Assembly: GCF_002043095.1 (NCBI RefSeq)
Contig: NZ_MVOC01000077.1
Location: 1-47,628 of the forward strand
DNA length: 47,628 nucleotides
Reading direction: 5' to 3'
From: Mycobacterium sp. AT1
GTDB taxonomy: Bacteria > Actinomycetota > Actinomycetes > Mycobacteriales > Mycobacteriaceae
The notes below the pieces were generated by a model that worked only from the letters and a program-made list of their open reading frames with translations, was not told where the DNA came from and did no database searches. The first letter of the stretch is position 1, and each line of letters begins with the position of its first letter. Below, in pieces: positions 15,689 to 25,351 of this stretch. The translations under genes were made by a program, and so were the position numbers.

Positions 15689-17707
15689 CTACAGCCGGGC
15701 GGCGAGCTCCATGCCCTGGCGGATGGCGCGCTTGGCGTCGATCTCCGCGGCGACGTCCGCCCCACCGATGACGTGCGGCTCGACGCCGGTGCGGCGCAGC
15801 CCGTCCGCCAAATCCCGCACCGACTCCTGCCCGGCACAGATCACGACGTTGTCGACGGCGAGCAGCCGAGGGTCCGAGTGGTCGGAGCCGAAGCTGATGT
15901 GCAGGCCGTCGTCGTCGACGCGTTCGTAGTTCACGCCCGACAGTTGGTGAACGCCCTTGGCCTTCAACGACGCTCGGTGCACCCAGCCCGAGGTCTTCCC
16001 GAGGCCACGGCCCTGGGCGCCCTTGGTGCGCTGCAGTAGGTAGACCTCTCGGGCCGGCGGCAGGGGGATGGGCGTCGTCAGCCCGCCGCGCGTGTCAGGG
16101 GCGTCCTGTGGGTTCAGTGCGCCCCATTCCGCTTGCCATTCCTTGACGTTCATCCCTGCTGGCGCGGTGACCAGGAACTCGCTGACGTCGAAACCGATGC
16201 CGCCCGCGCCCACCACCGCGACGCGGTTGCCGATCGGTGCGCCACGGATCGCGTCGGCGTAGGACAACACCATTGGGTGGTTGACGCCGGGGATGTCGGG
16301 CATCCGCGGCACGACCCCGGTGGCCAGCACCACGTCGTCGAAGGTCCCGAGTTCGCGGACCTCGGCGCGGGTCTCGAGTCGCACGTCAACGCCGTGCTTG
16401 GCGAGCATCGTGGTGTAGTAGCGGATGGTCTCGTTGAATTCCTCCTTGCCGGGAATCCTTCTCGCCAAGTCGAATTGGCCACCGATGGTCCCGGCCGCTT
16501 CGAACAGCGTCACGACGTGGCCCCGCTCGGCCGCCGTCACTGCGGCCGCCAGTCCGGCGGGCCCGGCCCCGACGACGGCGACCCGCTTCGTGCGTTTCGT
16601 CGGGCCCAGCGTCAGCGTGGTCTCGTGGCCCGCCCGTGGGTTGACCAGACACGACACCGTCTCGTGCACGAACGCGTGATCCAGGCAGGCCTGGTTGCAG
16701 GCGATGCACGTGTTGATCTCGTCGGCCGCGTCGGCGGCGGCCTTGTTCACCCAGTCGGGATCGCTCAGCAGCGGTCGTGCCATCGACACCAGCTGGACCG
16801 CCCCGTCGGCGAGGATCTGTTCGGCGGCCTGCGGCATGTTGATCCGGTTGGACGCGACGACGGGTATCCGGACGTGTTGGGCCAACGCGTTGCTGACGTC
16901 GACGAACGCGCTGTTGGGCACCGAGGTGACGATGGTGGGCACCCGGGACTCGTGCCAGCCGATGCCGGTGTTGACGATGGTCGCACCGGCGGCCTCGACT
17001 TCGATTGCAAGCGCGACGATCTCGTCCCAGGTCTGTCCGTCGGCGACGTAGTCGGCCATCGACATGCGGTAGCAGATGACGAAGTCGCGCCCGACCGCTT
17101 CCCTGATGCGCCGCACGATTTCGACGGGCAGCCGGCGGCGCTTCTCGGCGGTTCCGCCCCACGCGTCGGTCCGTTTGTTGGTGCGCGGCGCGAGGAACTG
17201 GTTGAGCAGATAGCCCTCGCTGCCCATGATCTCGACACCGTCGTACCCGGCCTCGCGGGCGAGCAGGGCGCAGCGCACGAAGTCGTCGACGGTGCCCTCC
17301 ACGTTGCGGAGTCGTCGCGGCCGGAAGGGGTTGATCGGCGCCTTGATCGACGACGCGCTGACCGAAAGGGGATGGTAGGCATAGCGTCCCGCATGGAGGA
17401 TCTGAAGCAGGATCTTGCCGCCCTCGTCGTGCACGGCGGCGGTGATGCGGCGATGACGCCGGGCGTCCGACGACGACAGCATCTCGGCGGCGAACGGCAG
17501 CAGCCAGCCGGTGCGGTTGGGCGCGTATCCGCCGGTGATGATGAGCCCGACCCCGCCGCGGGCGCGCTCGGCGAAGTAGGCGGCCAGCCGGTCGGTGTCG
17601 CGGGCCCGGTCCTCCAGGCCGGTGTGCATCGAGCCCATCACCACCCGGTTCCGCAGGGTGGTGAAGCCAAGGTCCAAGGGGGACAGCAGGTTCGGGTAGC
17701 TAGTCAC
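15689..17707 (-). CDS. fadH: FadH, NADPH-dependent 2,4-dienoyl-CoA reductase
   Basis: A 672-aa multidomain oxidoreductase that reduces 2,4-dienoyl-CoA during beta-oxidation of unsaturated fatty acids. The N-terminal Old-Yellow-Enzyme barrel (1-340) binds FMN. The cluster CIACNQAC then SCLVNP gives the four cysteines of the 4Fe-4S site. GAGPAGLAAAVTAAERGH is the FAD Rossmann motif and VVGAGGIGFDVSEFL the NAD(P) motif. Length fits the family. GTG 17707 overlaps the stop of the upstream PadR gene by 8 bp, so the two are co-translated. Matches Rv1175c. Confidence 0.93.
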   Translation of the reverse strand: MTSYPNLLSPLDLGFTTLRNRVVMGSMHTGLEDRARDTDRLAAYFAERARGGVGLIITGGYAPNRTGWLLPFAAEMLSSSDARRHRRITAAVHDEGGKILLQILHAGRYAYHPLSVSASSIKAPINPFRPRRLRNVEGTVDDFVRCALLAREAGYDGVEIMGSEGYLLNQFLAPRTNKRTDAWGGTAEKRRRLPVEIVRRIREAVGRDFVICYRMSMADYVADGQTWDEIVALAIEVEAAGATIVNTGIGWHESRVPTIVTSVPNSAFVDVSNALAQHVRIPVVASNRINMPQAAEQILADGAVQLVSMARPLLSDPDWVNKAAADAADEINTCIACNQACLDHAFVHETVSCLVNPRAGHETTLTLGPTKRTKRVAVVGAGPAGLAAAVTAAERGHVVTLFEAAGTIGGQFDLARRIPGKEEFNETIRYYTTMLAKHGVDVRLETRAEVRELGTFDDVVLATGVVPRMPDIPGVNHPMVLSYADAIRGAPIGNRVAVVGAGGIGFDVSEFLVTAPAGMNVKEWQAEWGALNPQDAPDTRGGLTTPIPLPPAREVYLLQRTKGAQGRGLGKTSGWVHRASLKAKGVHQLSGVNYERVDDDGLHISFGSDHSDPRLLAVDNVVICAGQESVRDLADGLRRTGVEPHVIGGADVAAEIDAKRAIRQGMELAARL

Positions 17708-18263
17708 GATCTCGGCCTTTCAGGGCGGTGATTACTTCGTCAAGCCAGTGCAGTGATCCCTCTTCGGCGAGGATCCCGCCGCGCAGCACCAGGTGTTGGT
17801 GCAACGCGGCGCCGGTCAGTGCCGAGGGGTCGGGGAATTGGCGCTTCTCGAAACCGCGGTAGACGTCGAGTTGTCGTGCTCTCTCGTCGCGCAGCTCGAG
17901 TACCTGCCCGCGTAGTGCATCGGTGTCGCCGTAGGCCGCGCCACGGATCTTCACCGCCAGGTCGCGCGTGCGTGAGTCGGTCACCGCGCTGCCGCGGCCG
18001 GTGAGCGGCTCGGCGATCCATCGCGCGAGTTCCTCGCGCCCGGCGTCGGTGACGCCGTAGACCTTCTTGTCGGGTCTGCCGCTCTGCGCGACGACGTCGA
18101 CGTGCACCCAGCCGTCGGCCTCCATCGCCTTCAACGTGCGGTAGATCTGCTGATGGGTGGCGGCCCAGAAGTAGCCGATGCTGCGGTCGAACCGGTGGGC
18201 CAGCTCGTATCCCGAGCCAGCCTGCTCGCTCAACGACACCAGGATTGCGTGCGGGAGTGCCAC
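17700..18263 (-). CDS. PadR-family transcriptional regulator (Rv1176c-like)
   Basis: A 187-aa PadR regulator. The winged helix covers about residues 1-90 (ALPHAILVSLSEQAGSGYEL, QQIYRTLKAMEADGWV, GRPDKKVYGVTDAGREEL), followed by a helical dimerisation domain of the long PadR type (Vir_act_alpha_C). The start is GTG 18263 rather than the further upstream in-frame start at 18299: the conserved N-terminus begins there and a TACGCT -10 box lies 6 nt upstream, giving a leaderless mRNA. It overlaps and probably controls fadH, and a nested palindrome in its own promoter suggests autoregulation, possibly also of divergent fdxC. Confidence 0.88.
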   Translation of the reverse strand: MALPHAILVSLSEQAGSGYELAHRFDRSIGYFWAATHQQIYRTLKAMEADGWVHVDVVAQSGRPDKKVYGVTDAGREELARWIAEPLTGRGSAVTDSRTRDLAVKIRGAAYGDTDALRGQVLELRDERARQLDVYRGFEKRQFPDPSALTGAALHQHLVLRGGILAEEGSLHWLDEVITALKGRDRD

Positions 18264-18269
18264 GCGGGG

Positions 18270-18316
18270 AGCGTATTTGTTACCGCCGGTTCTATGCAAC
18301 TAGTTGCACACCGGCG
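18270..18316. promoter_or_regulatory. PadR promoter with nested inverted repeats (likely operator)
   Basis: TGCAACTAGTTGCA (18295-18308) is a perfect 14-bp palindrome, flanked by the pair CGCCGGT (18284-18290) and ACCGGCG (18310-18316). It covers the -35 region of the minus-strand promoter whose -10 is TACGCT (18275-18270). Confidence 0.55.
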
Positions 18317-18366
18317 ACATGCGCGGGCGTGACGAAAGCGACTAGGCGACTTGTATGTGCTACGTC

Positions 18367-18402
18367 TAGTATCAGTAACCGTGGGCCGCCCTTACGGGCG
18401 GC
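18367..18402 (+). promoter_or_regulatory. fdxC promoter (TAGTAT) and leader hairpin
   Basis: A -10 box TAGTAT (18367-18372) predicts transcription from about 18379 and a 5' leader of about 155 nt. The leader starts with GCCGCCC-ttac-GGGCGGC (18385-18402), a 7-bp all-GC stem with a tetraloop. Confidence 0.45.
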
Positions 18403-18534
18403 GCGCGAAGTTAGGACACACTGAGACAGGCGTCCAGGTACGGGCATCGCATACTTGCTTCGGCTTCTCGGTGGTCCATCAGGTTCCACCCAGGTCCCAA
18501 CCGACCAGCAGCCCACTGGACAGGAGAGACATCA

Positions 18535-18861
18535 GTGACGTACACCATTGCCGAACCCTGTGTCGACATCAAAGACAAGGCATGTATCGAAGAGTGCCCC
18601 GTCGACTGCATCTACGAGGGCGCACGCATGCTGTACATCCACCCCGACGAGTGTGTGGACTGCGGCGCCTGCGAACCGGTGTGCCCGGTCGAGGCCATCT
18701 ACTACGAGGACGACGTCCCCGACCAGTGGGGCACCTACACCCAGTACAACGCGGACTTCTTCACCGAGCTGGGCTCGCCCGGCGGTGCGTCGAAGGTTGG
18801 TCAGACCGACAACGACCCCCAGGCGATCAAGGACATGCCTCCTCAGGGCGAGGAGAGCTGA
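18535..18861 (+). CDS. fdxC: FdxC, 7Fe ferredoxin
   Basis: A 108-aa ferredoxin of the 3Fe-4S/4Fe-4S type. The first binding region is C9..C17..C21 with CIEECPVDCIYEG and the second is CVDCGACEPVCPVEAI. The long C-terminal tail after DDVPDQW is typical of actinobacterial 7Fe ferredoxins. It acts as a soluble electron carrier, for cytochromes P450 and other oxidoreductases. GTG 18535 has AGGAGAG 6 nt upstream. The stop overlaps the apparent start of dapC (CTGA). Order matches Rv1177-Rv1178. Confidence 0.95.
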   Translation: MTYTIAEPCVDIKDKACIEECPVDCIYEGARMLYIHPDECVDCGACEPVCPVEAIYYEDDVPDQWGTYTQYNADFFTELGSPGGASKVGQTDNDPQAIKDMPPQGEES

Positions 18862-19970
18862 CCCCGGTCGGACGCCTTTCGGCGTCGTTGCCGGTCTTCC
18901 CCTGGGACACCCTGGCTGACGTCACGGCCAAGGCCAGGGCGCATCCCGACGGCATCGTCGACCTGTCCGTCGGCACACCGGTCGACGACGTCGCCGACGT
19001 GATCCGGAACGCCTTGGCGGCCGCCAGTTCGGCCCCCGGCTACCCGACGACGGCGGGAACACCCGAACTTCGAGCCTCGGCCGTTGATGCACTGCGCCGT
19101 CGCTACGGGATCACCGACCTCGCCGCGGACGCCGTGTTGCCGGTCATCGGCACCAAGGAGCTCATCGCCTGGCTGCCGACGCTGCTCGGCATTTCCCGTG
19201 ACGACGTGGTCGTGGTGCCGGAGCTGGCGTACCCGACCTACGACGTCGGGGCGCGCCTGGCGGGCGCCGAGGTGGTTGCCGCCGATTCGCTGACCCAGCT
19301 GGGACCCCGCGTCCCCAAGCTGATCTTCGTGAACTCCCCGAGCAATCCGACGGGTGCGGTGCTCGGCGTCGAGCACCTGCGCAAGGTCGTGCAGTGGGCG
19401 AGGAGCAGGGGTGCGTTGGTCGCCTCCGACGAGTGCTACCTCGGTCTCGGCTGGGATCCGGACGCGGTTCCGGTGTCGGTGTTGCACCCCTCGGTGTGCG
19501 ACGGCGACCACACCGGCCTGCTCGCCATTCACTCGCTGTCGAAGACCTCGTCGCTGGCTGGCTATCGCGCAGGCTTCGTCGCGGGCGATCCAGCGGTGGT
19601 TGCCGAGCTGCTCGCGGTGCGCAAGCACGCCGGGATGATGGTGCCGACGCCGATCCAGGCGGCCATGGTCGCCGCGCTCGACGACGACGCACACGAGGCG
19701 GTACAGAAGCAACGCTATGCCCGTCGCCGAGATGTTCTCCTGCCTGCGGTGCGTGCCGCCGGGTTCACCGTCGACCACTCCGAGGCGGGGCTCTACCTGT
19801 GGGCCACCCGCGATGAGCCGTGCCGCGACACCGTCGCCTCGCTGGCCGACCTCGGGATCCTGGTGGCGCCCGGCGAGTTCTACGGTCCCCGTGGCGCCCG
19901 GCACGTGCGCATGGCGCTGACGGCCACCGACGAGCGGATCGACGCCGCGGCCCGCCGCCTAAATCCCTGA
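18858..19970 (+). CDS. dapC: DapC, N-succinyldiaminopimelate aminotransferase
   Basis: A 370-aa class I/II aminotransferase that makes N-succinyl-L,L-diaminopimelate from the keto acid in the lysine/DAP pathway. The PLP lysine is in SLSKTSSLAGYRAG (Lys229 when counted from CTG 18858). NSPSNPTG and SDECYLGLGW are the PLP-ring contacts. The N-terminus SASLPVFPWDTLAD is conserved with Rv1178, yet no ATG, GTG or TTG lies close in front of it. The choices are CTG 18858, overlapping the fdxC stop as CTGA, or TTG 18888, which would cut conserved residues. dapD and dapE lie 10 kb away in the same window. Confidence 0.88.
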   Translation: MTPVGRLSASLPVFPWDTLADVTAKARAHPDGIVDLSVGTPVDDVADVIRNALAAASSAPGYPTTAGTPELRASAVDALRRRYGITDLAADAVLPVIGTKELIAWLPTLLGISRDDVVVVPELAYPTYDVGARLAGAEVVAADSLTQLGPRVPKLIFVNSPSNPTGAVLGVEHLRKVVQWARSRGALVASDECYLGLGWDPDAVPVSVLHPSVCDGDHTGLLAIHSLSKTSSLAGYRAGFVAGDPAVVAELLAVRKHAGMMVPTPIQAAMVAALDDDAHEAVQKQRYARRRDVLLPAVRAAGFTVDHSEAGLYLWATRDEPCRDTVASLADLGILVAPGEFYGPRGARHVRMALTATDERIDAAARRLNP

Positions 19971-19973
19971 CGC

Positions 19974-20031
19974 CGAGTGTGGACATTTGCCACGCCCTCA
20001 TGCGAGTAGGCCTGGCATAACTGCACATTCG
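19974..20031 (+). repeat. 58-bp hairpin repeat, copy A
   Basis: Left arm 19974-19996 (CGAGTGTGGAC...CCACGCC), 12-nt loop and right arm 20009-20031 pair at 17 of 23 positions. The sequence is a direct-orientation relative of copy B at 20994-21051, exactly 1,020 bp away. The stop codon of the DUF559 gene lies in the loop, so the right arm encodes its last 10-11 residues. Confidence 0.7.
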
Positions 20032-20930
20032 TTGAGCCACGGACACCCCGCTGCGTCGAGTGCGGCGAAGACTCGTTGCAGAATCACCGTCCGTCGATGG
20101 CGTAACAGGTCGGCACTGACGCGGATGATTCGCCAGCCAAGCGCGGTCAGGATGGCGTGCCGGTCGATGTCGTGAGCGAATCGGGCGTGGTCGGTCCAGT
20201 GCTGCGCCCCGTCGTATTCGACGCCGACCCGAAACTCCTCCCACCCCATGTCGACGCGGGCGAATGGATAGCCGACGTCGTCGAGGACGTCGATCTGAGT
20301 GCTAGGCGCTCGAAAGTTCGCTTCTGTCAACAACAGCCGAGTCCGCGTCTCCTGAGGTGACTCCGAGCCGCCGTCCATCGCGTCGAGGACCTCGCGAAGC
20401 TGCACCACCCCTCGCGCCCCGCGGTGTGCTTCGACCAGCGGGTGGACCATCGGTGCGTCGACGCCGCAGGCGTTGGCGAGCGCGTCGACTTGAATCACCG
20501 CCCTCTCGAACCCCTTTCGCCGGCCAAGGTCGAAGACGGTCCTGGCCGGTGTGGTGACGGACATGCCGTCGACCGTCGTCACTTCGTCGTCGAACAGGGT
20601 CTCGCGGTGGACGACGATGCCGTTCGCGCTGGCTTCGGTCCTGGTGAGCTCGGCGGGCTCGTCGGGGGAGACCCACTGCGAGCCGTGCAGCACCGAGGCC
20701 GACAGCCCGGCCACCGTGGCGCGCCGCCCCGACCACAGCCAGGCCGCAACGGCCCGATCGCGAGCGGTGAGCTCTTGGCCGACGGGCAAGAACACGTTGC
20801 GATGGATCACCTGGTTGCGACTGTGCAACGTCCGCCTGGTGAATTGGCCGCGGGCCAGGGCTTCGGTGCCGACGAAGGGTCCGGTGATCGGGTGCACGCG
20901 ACCCACGCAACCACTGCCCACCAACCGCAC
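19998..20930 (-). CDS. DUF559 (PD-(D/E)xK nuclease fold) protein with AbiEi-like N-terminal region
   Basis: Up to 310 aa. The N-terminal part (about 30-180) resembles the winged-helix or antitoxin-like region found in mycobacterial AbiEi/DUF559 proteins (HRNVFLPVG, TTPARTVFDLGRR). The C-terminal part is DUF559, a Vsr-like nuclease fold: FRVGVEYDGAQHW gives the acidic residues, then DIDRHAILTALGWRIIRV. Start is uncertain between GTG 20930 and GTG 20897. The gene is bracketed by two related 58-bp hairpins and its 3' end runs into one of them. It is absent from the equivalent place in M. tuberculosis (recalled). Function unknown; a DNA nuclease role is inferred. Confidence 0.75.
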   Translation of the reverse strand: MRLVGSGCVGRVHPITGPFVGTEALARGQFTRRTLHSRNQVIHRNVFLPVGQELTARDRAVAAWLWSGRRATVAGLSASVLHGSQWVSPDEPAELTRTEASANGIVVHRETLFDDEVTTVDGMSVTTPARTVFDLGRRKGFERAVIQVDALANACGVDAPMVHPLVEAHRGARGVVQLREVLDAMDGGSESPQETRTRLLLTEANFRAPSTQIDVLDDVGYPFARVDMGWEEFRVGVEYDGAQHWTDHARFAHDIDRHAILTALGWRIIRVSADLLRHRRTVILQRVFAALDAAGCPWLNECAVMPGLLA

Positions 20931-20993
20931 TCGTCCGTCGCGGGCGGTATTGCTGGCACCTCGTGGATGAACCGCGGACTGTGCACAACCCGC

Positions 20994-21051
20994 CGAATGT
21001 GGACTCGTGTCACGCCGTCATGCGGGTTGGCGTGGCACAAGTCCACACTCG
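20994..21051 (+). repeat. 58-bp hairpin repeat, copy B
   Basis: Left arm 20994-21016 (CGAATGTGGACTCGTGTCAC plus GCC) and right arm 21029-21051 pair at 20 of 23 positions around the loop GTCATGCGGGTT. It shares arm sequence, loop length and the TCATGCG loop core with copy A. It lies 64 bp upstream of the DUF559 start and 19 bp after the pruC stop. Confidence 0.75.
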
Positions 21052-21069
21052 GTGGGAAGGGGGAGTGGG

Positions 21070-22656
21070 TCAGGGGACCCGCAGGCTCAGTGACAGCAGC
21101 AGTCGCACGTCGGGGTCCGCCAGCGAGCTGTCCAGAATCTCCTCGATCCGCCGCACGCGATACCGCACCGTGTTGGGGTGGACGTGCAGCTCCGCCGCGG
21201 CCGCCGCCACGTCACCGAACGCGTCGAGGTAGGCCCGCAGCGTGTCCACCAGGACGGGGTCCTTCGACCGCAGCGCGCCAACCCGCGGGTCGACCAGCCG
21301 GTCGTCGGCCGCGATCATCGTGACGATCTCGTCGAGCAGCACCGTGGTCCGCGACTCGGCCAGCGAGGTCACCTGACCGATCGCGCCGGGGTGGCGTTCG
21401 GCGCTGTCGAGCACGCGGTCGACCTCCGCCCGCGCTCCGGCAGCCCCCGTCAGACCCGTTGTCGGAGTGGCGATCGCGGCCCGCAGTTCGAGGCCCAGCT
21501 CGCTGCGCAGGGCGCCGATGGTGCCGCGGATCCACGACGACACCGCCGACACCTTGCCGGAGTGAGGGAACAGCACGTAGACCCGCGACGGGCCGGCGGC
21601 CACCTGCGCATCCCGCCGAAAGGCGCTGGCGCTCAAGGCAAGTACGTCGGCGAGCCGGGTGGGTGCACCCGCGGCCCCGTCGAAGCCGATCACCGCGACG
21701 CGTCCGTCGGCCACGACGCCGAGCTCGCGTGCGACGTCCGCCACCTGCGCGTCGTCGAGGGGGGCCTCGCGGAGGCCGAGTAGCTCTTGCACGCGCACCG
21801 CATGGGTCGACGGCGTGGCCGCCAGCCGGGAGATGATCCGCGCGGCCAGCACGCCAGCGCCGCGCAGCACGTCGTCGGCGTCCTCGGCCAGCGGCCGGGA
21901 ACCCTCCTGCAACCAGATGGTGCCGGCGAACACCGGTCCGCGCCTGCGATCCGACGCGACGTGATGGATGCCGACCGCGCGCCGCGGCCGAAGACCCAGT
22001 TCCGGCCTGGCGTCGACGCGGACGACGTCGCCGGTGGCCCTCAACGCGTCGAAGATGCCGGCCCGCCCGATCCAGGCCAGATGCTCCGGCGGGCCCGCCC
22101 GGCCCAGGATCGACAGCCGCCGCAACTCGTCGGCCTCGTCGTTGGAGGCCGAGTAGGCCAAGACGTGGGACTGCACGTCCTCGACGCTGACCATGCCGTG
22201 GGTGCGGTCGGCGATCGACTGCGCCAGACCGAACAGGTCGGTGCTCGGGTCGTACAGCGGGTCGGCCCGGTCGCCGTGATGGTCGAAGACGTGGTCGACC
22301 AGCCGGTACAGCCGCTCCCAGCGGGCCCTCGGCTCGACGGCGACGACGGCCGTGCCCACCGCGACCGCGCGCGCCACCACCGCGTCGGACGGCTCCTTGA
22401 CGAAGATCGCGGCAGGCGCCCGCCGCGAGGTCTGCTGAACCAGCCAGGCCAGCACGTCGTCGTCACCGACGCCGAGGATGAAGAACACGTCCGCCGAGCT
22501 GGCACCGACCGCCAGCCCGAGGCGGACGTCGTCGGCGTCGATCAACGCTGCAGAGGCGACCGGCAGGTCGAGACCGCGCGGGGCGTCGACCAGAGTCACC
22601 ATGGTCGCGTCCAGCGCGAGCAGCAGCTGGCCCAGTCCCACGCCGGCAGGCTTCAC
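21070..22656 (-). CDS. pruC: PruC, PucR/CdaR-type regulator of proline catabolism (Rv1186c-like)
   Basis: A 528-aa regulator with an N-terminal PucR-like sensor region, a central GGDEF-like remnant and a C-terminal PucR helix-turn-helix: AYLDAFGDVAAAAAELHVHP then NTVRYRVRRIEEIL. It is divergent from pruA-pruB. In mycobacteria the Rv1186c orthologue (PruC) is recalled as the activator of proline dehydrogenase and P5C dehydrogenase. The start is GTG 22656 (VKPAGVGLGQLLLALD) rather than the longer reading from 22713, which would cross the TAATAT -10 box at 22670-22665. That box is 8 nt from the GTG, so the mRNA may be leaderless. Confidence 0.87.
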   Translation of the reverse strand: MKPAGVGLGQLLLALDATMVTLVDAPRGLDLPVASAALIDADDVRLGLAVGASSADVFFILGVGDDDVLAWLVQQTSRRAPAAIFVKEPSDAVVARAVAVGTAVVAVEPRARWERLYRLVDHVFDHHGDRADPLYDPSTDLFGLAQSIADRTHGMVSVEDVQSHVLAYSASNDEADELRRLSILGRAGPPEHLAWIGRAGIFDALRATGDVVRVDARPELGLRPRRAVGIHHVASDRRRGPVFAGTIWLQEGSRPLAEDADDVLRGAGVLAARIISRLAATPSTHAVRVQELLGLREAPLDDAQVADVARELGVVADGRVAVIGFDGAAGAPTRLADVLALSASAFRRDAQVAAGPSRVYVLFPHSGKVSAVSSWIRGTIGALRSELGLELRAAIATPTTGLTGAAGARAEVDRVLDSAERHPGAIGQVTSLAESRTTVLLDEIVTMIAADDRLVDPRVGALRSKDPVLVDTLRAYLDAFGDVAAAAAELHVHPNTVRYRVRRIEEILDSSLADPDVRLLLSLSLRVP

Positions 22657-22659
22657 GTT

Positions 22660-22703
22660 GGCCGATATTACTGGCGCCCGCGACAGACTTTGTCTGATCG
22701 GCC
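22660..22703. promoter_or_regulatory. Inverted repeats in the pruC-pruA control region
   Basis: GGCCGAT (22660-22666) and ATCGGCC (22697-22703) form an exact 7-bp inverted pair enclosing CAGAC-ttt-GTCTG (22684-22696). The outer left arm overlaps the pruC -10 box. Likely binding sites for PruC. Confidence 0.45.
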
Positions 22704-22739
22704 AAACGTCCACACCCCTCGATGAGAGACGCTGATCAC

Positions 22740-24380
<1,641 letters not shown>

Positions 24381-24383
24381 CCG

Positions 24384-25349
24384 ATGGGCGTCTTCCAGCA
24401 GTTCGCCCGGCCCGCGATCTTGGCCGCCGCCCGGTCGGACGGGCTCCGCCGCACCGCCGAACGGATGCCCGTGACCCGTCACGTCGTGCACCGCTTCGTC
24501 CCTGGTGAGACTGTCGAGCATGCGCTGACGTCGGTTGCGGAACTGCGTGAGTCGCGCCGCTTCGTCTCGATCGACTACCTCGGCGAGGACGTCACCGACG
24601 CCGATGCGGCCGACGCCACCGTCCGGGCCTACTCCGACCTGCTGGACGCCCTCGCTCAGCGCGACGAGGTCGCCGACGGGCCGCGGCCACTGGAGGTCTC
24701 GCTGAAGCTCTCGGCGCTCGGGCAGGCGCTGCCCCGCGACGGCGAGAAGATCGCGCTCGAGAACGCCCACCTCATCTGCACCAAGGCCCGCGACGCGGGC
24801 ATCTGGGTGACGGTCGACGCCGAGGACCACACGACCACCGATTCGACGCTGTCGATCGTGCGCGACCTCCGCGGCGACTTCCCCTGGTTGGCAACGGTTT
24901 TGCAGGCCTATCTGAAGCGCACCGAAGGTGACTGCGAGGAGTTCGCGGCCAGCCCGGGGGCCAGGATCCGCCTATGCAAGGGCGCGTACGACGAGCCCGC
25001 CTCGGTGGCCTACCGCGACGCCGACGCGGTCACCGATTCCTATCTTCGATGCCTGCGCGTGCTGATGGCGGGGGACGGCTATCCGATGGTGGCGTCGCAC
25101 GACCCGGTGATCGTCGACGCGGTGCCTGCCATGGCGCGCGAATTCTCCAGGGGCGTAGACGACTTCGAGTACCAGATGCTCTACGGCATTCGCGACGGCG
25201 AGCAGCGCCGGCTTGCCGAGGAGGGCAACCACGTTCGCGTGTACGTCCCGTTCGGCACGCAGTGGTACGGCTACTTCGTCCGTCGCCTCGCCGAGCGGCC
25301 AGCCAACCTGACGTTCTTCCTACGTGCGCTCGCCGAGCGGCGGCGCTGA
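24384..25349 (+). CDS. pruB: PruB, proline dehydrogenase
   Basis: A 321-aa monofunctional FAD proline dehydrogenase (first step of proline catabolism, electrons to the respiratory quinone pool). Visible motifs are VSLKLSALG near the N-side of the barrel, VTVDAEDH, LQAYLKRT, RLCKGAYDEP, FEYQMLYGIR and the C-terminal VYVPFGTQWYGYFVRRLAERP that shapes the substrate site. Length fits the bacterial single-domain type. It sits 3 nt after pruA and shares its promoter. Its stop is 2 nt from the convergent GH114 pseudogene. Confidence 0.95.
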   Translation: MGVFQQFARPAILAAARSDGLRRTAERMPVTRHVVHRFVPGETVEHALTSVAELRESRRFVSIDYLGEDVTDADAADATVRAYSDLLDALAQRDEVADGPRPLEVSLKLSALGQALPRDGEKIALENAHLICTKARDAGIWVTVDAEDHTTTDSTLSIVRDLRGDFPWLATVLQAYLKRTEGDCEEFAASPGARIRLCKGAYDEPASVAYRDADAVTDSYLRCLRVLMAGDGYPMVASHDPVIVDAVPAMAREFSRGVDDFEYQMLYGIRDGEQRRLAEEGNHVRVYVPFGTQWYGYFVRRLAERPANLTFFLRALAERRR

Positions 25350-25351
25350 CC

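Noticed and set aside
18351..18857. Upstream extension of dapC through the fdxC region in the same frame
   Set aside because: It would overlap the whole ferredoxin gene; conserved dapC sequence begins only after the fdxC stop.
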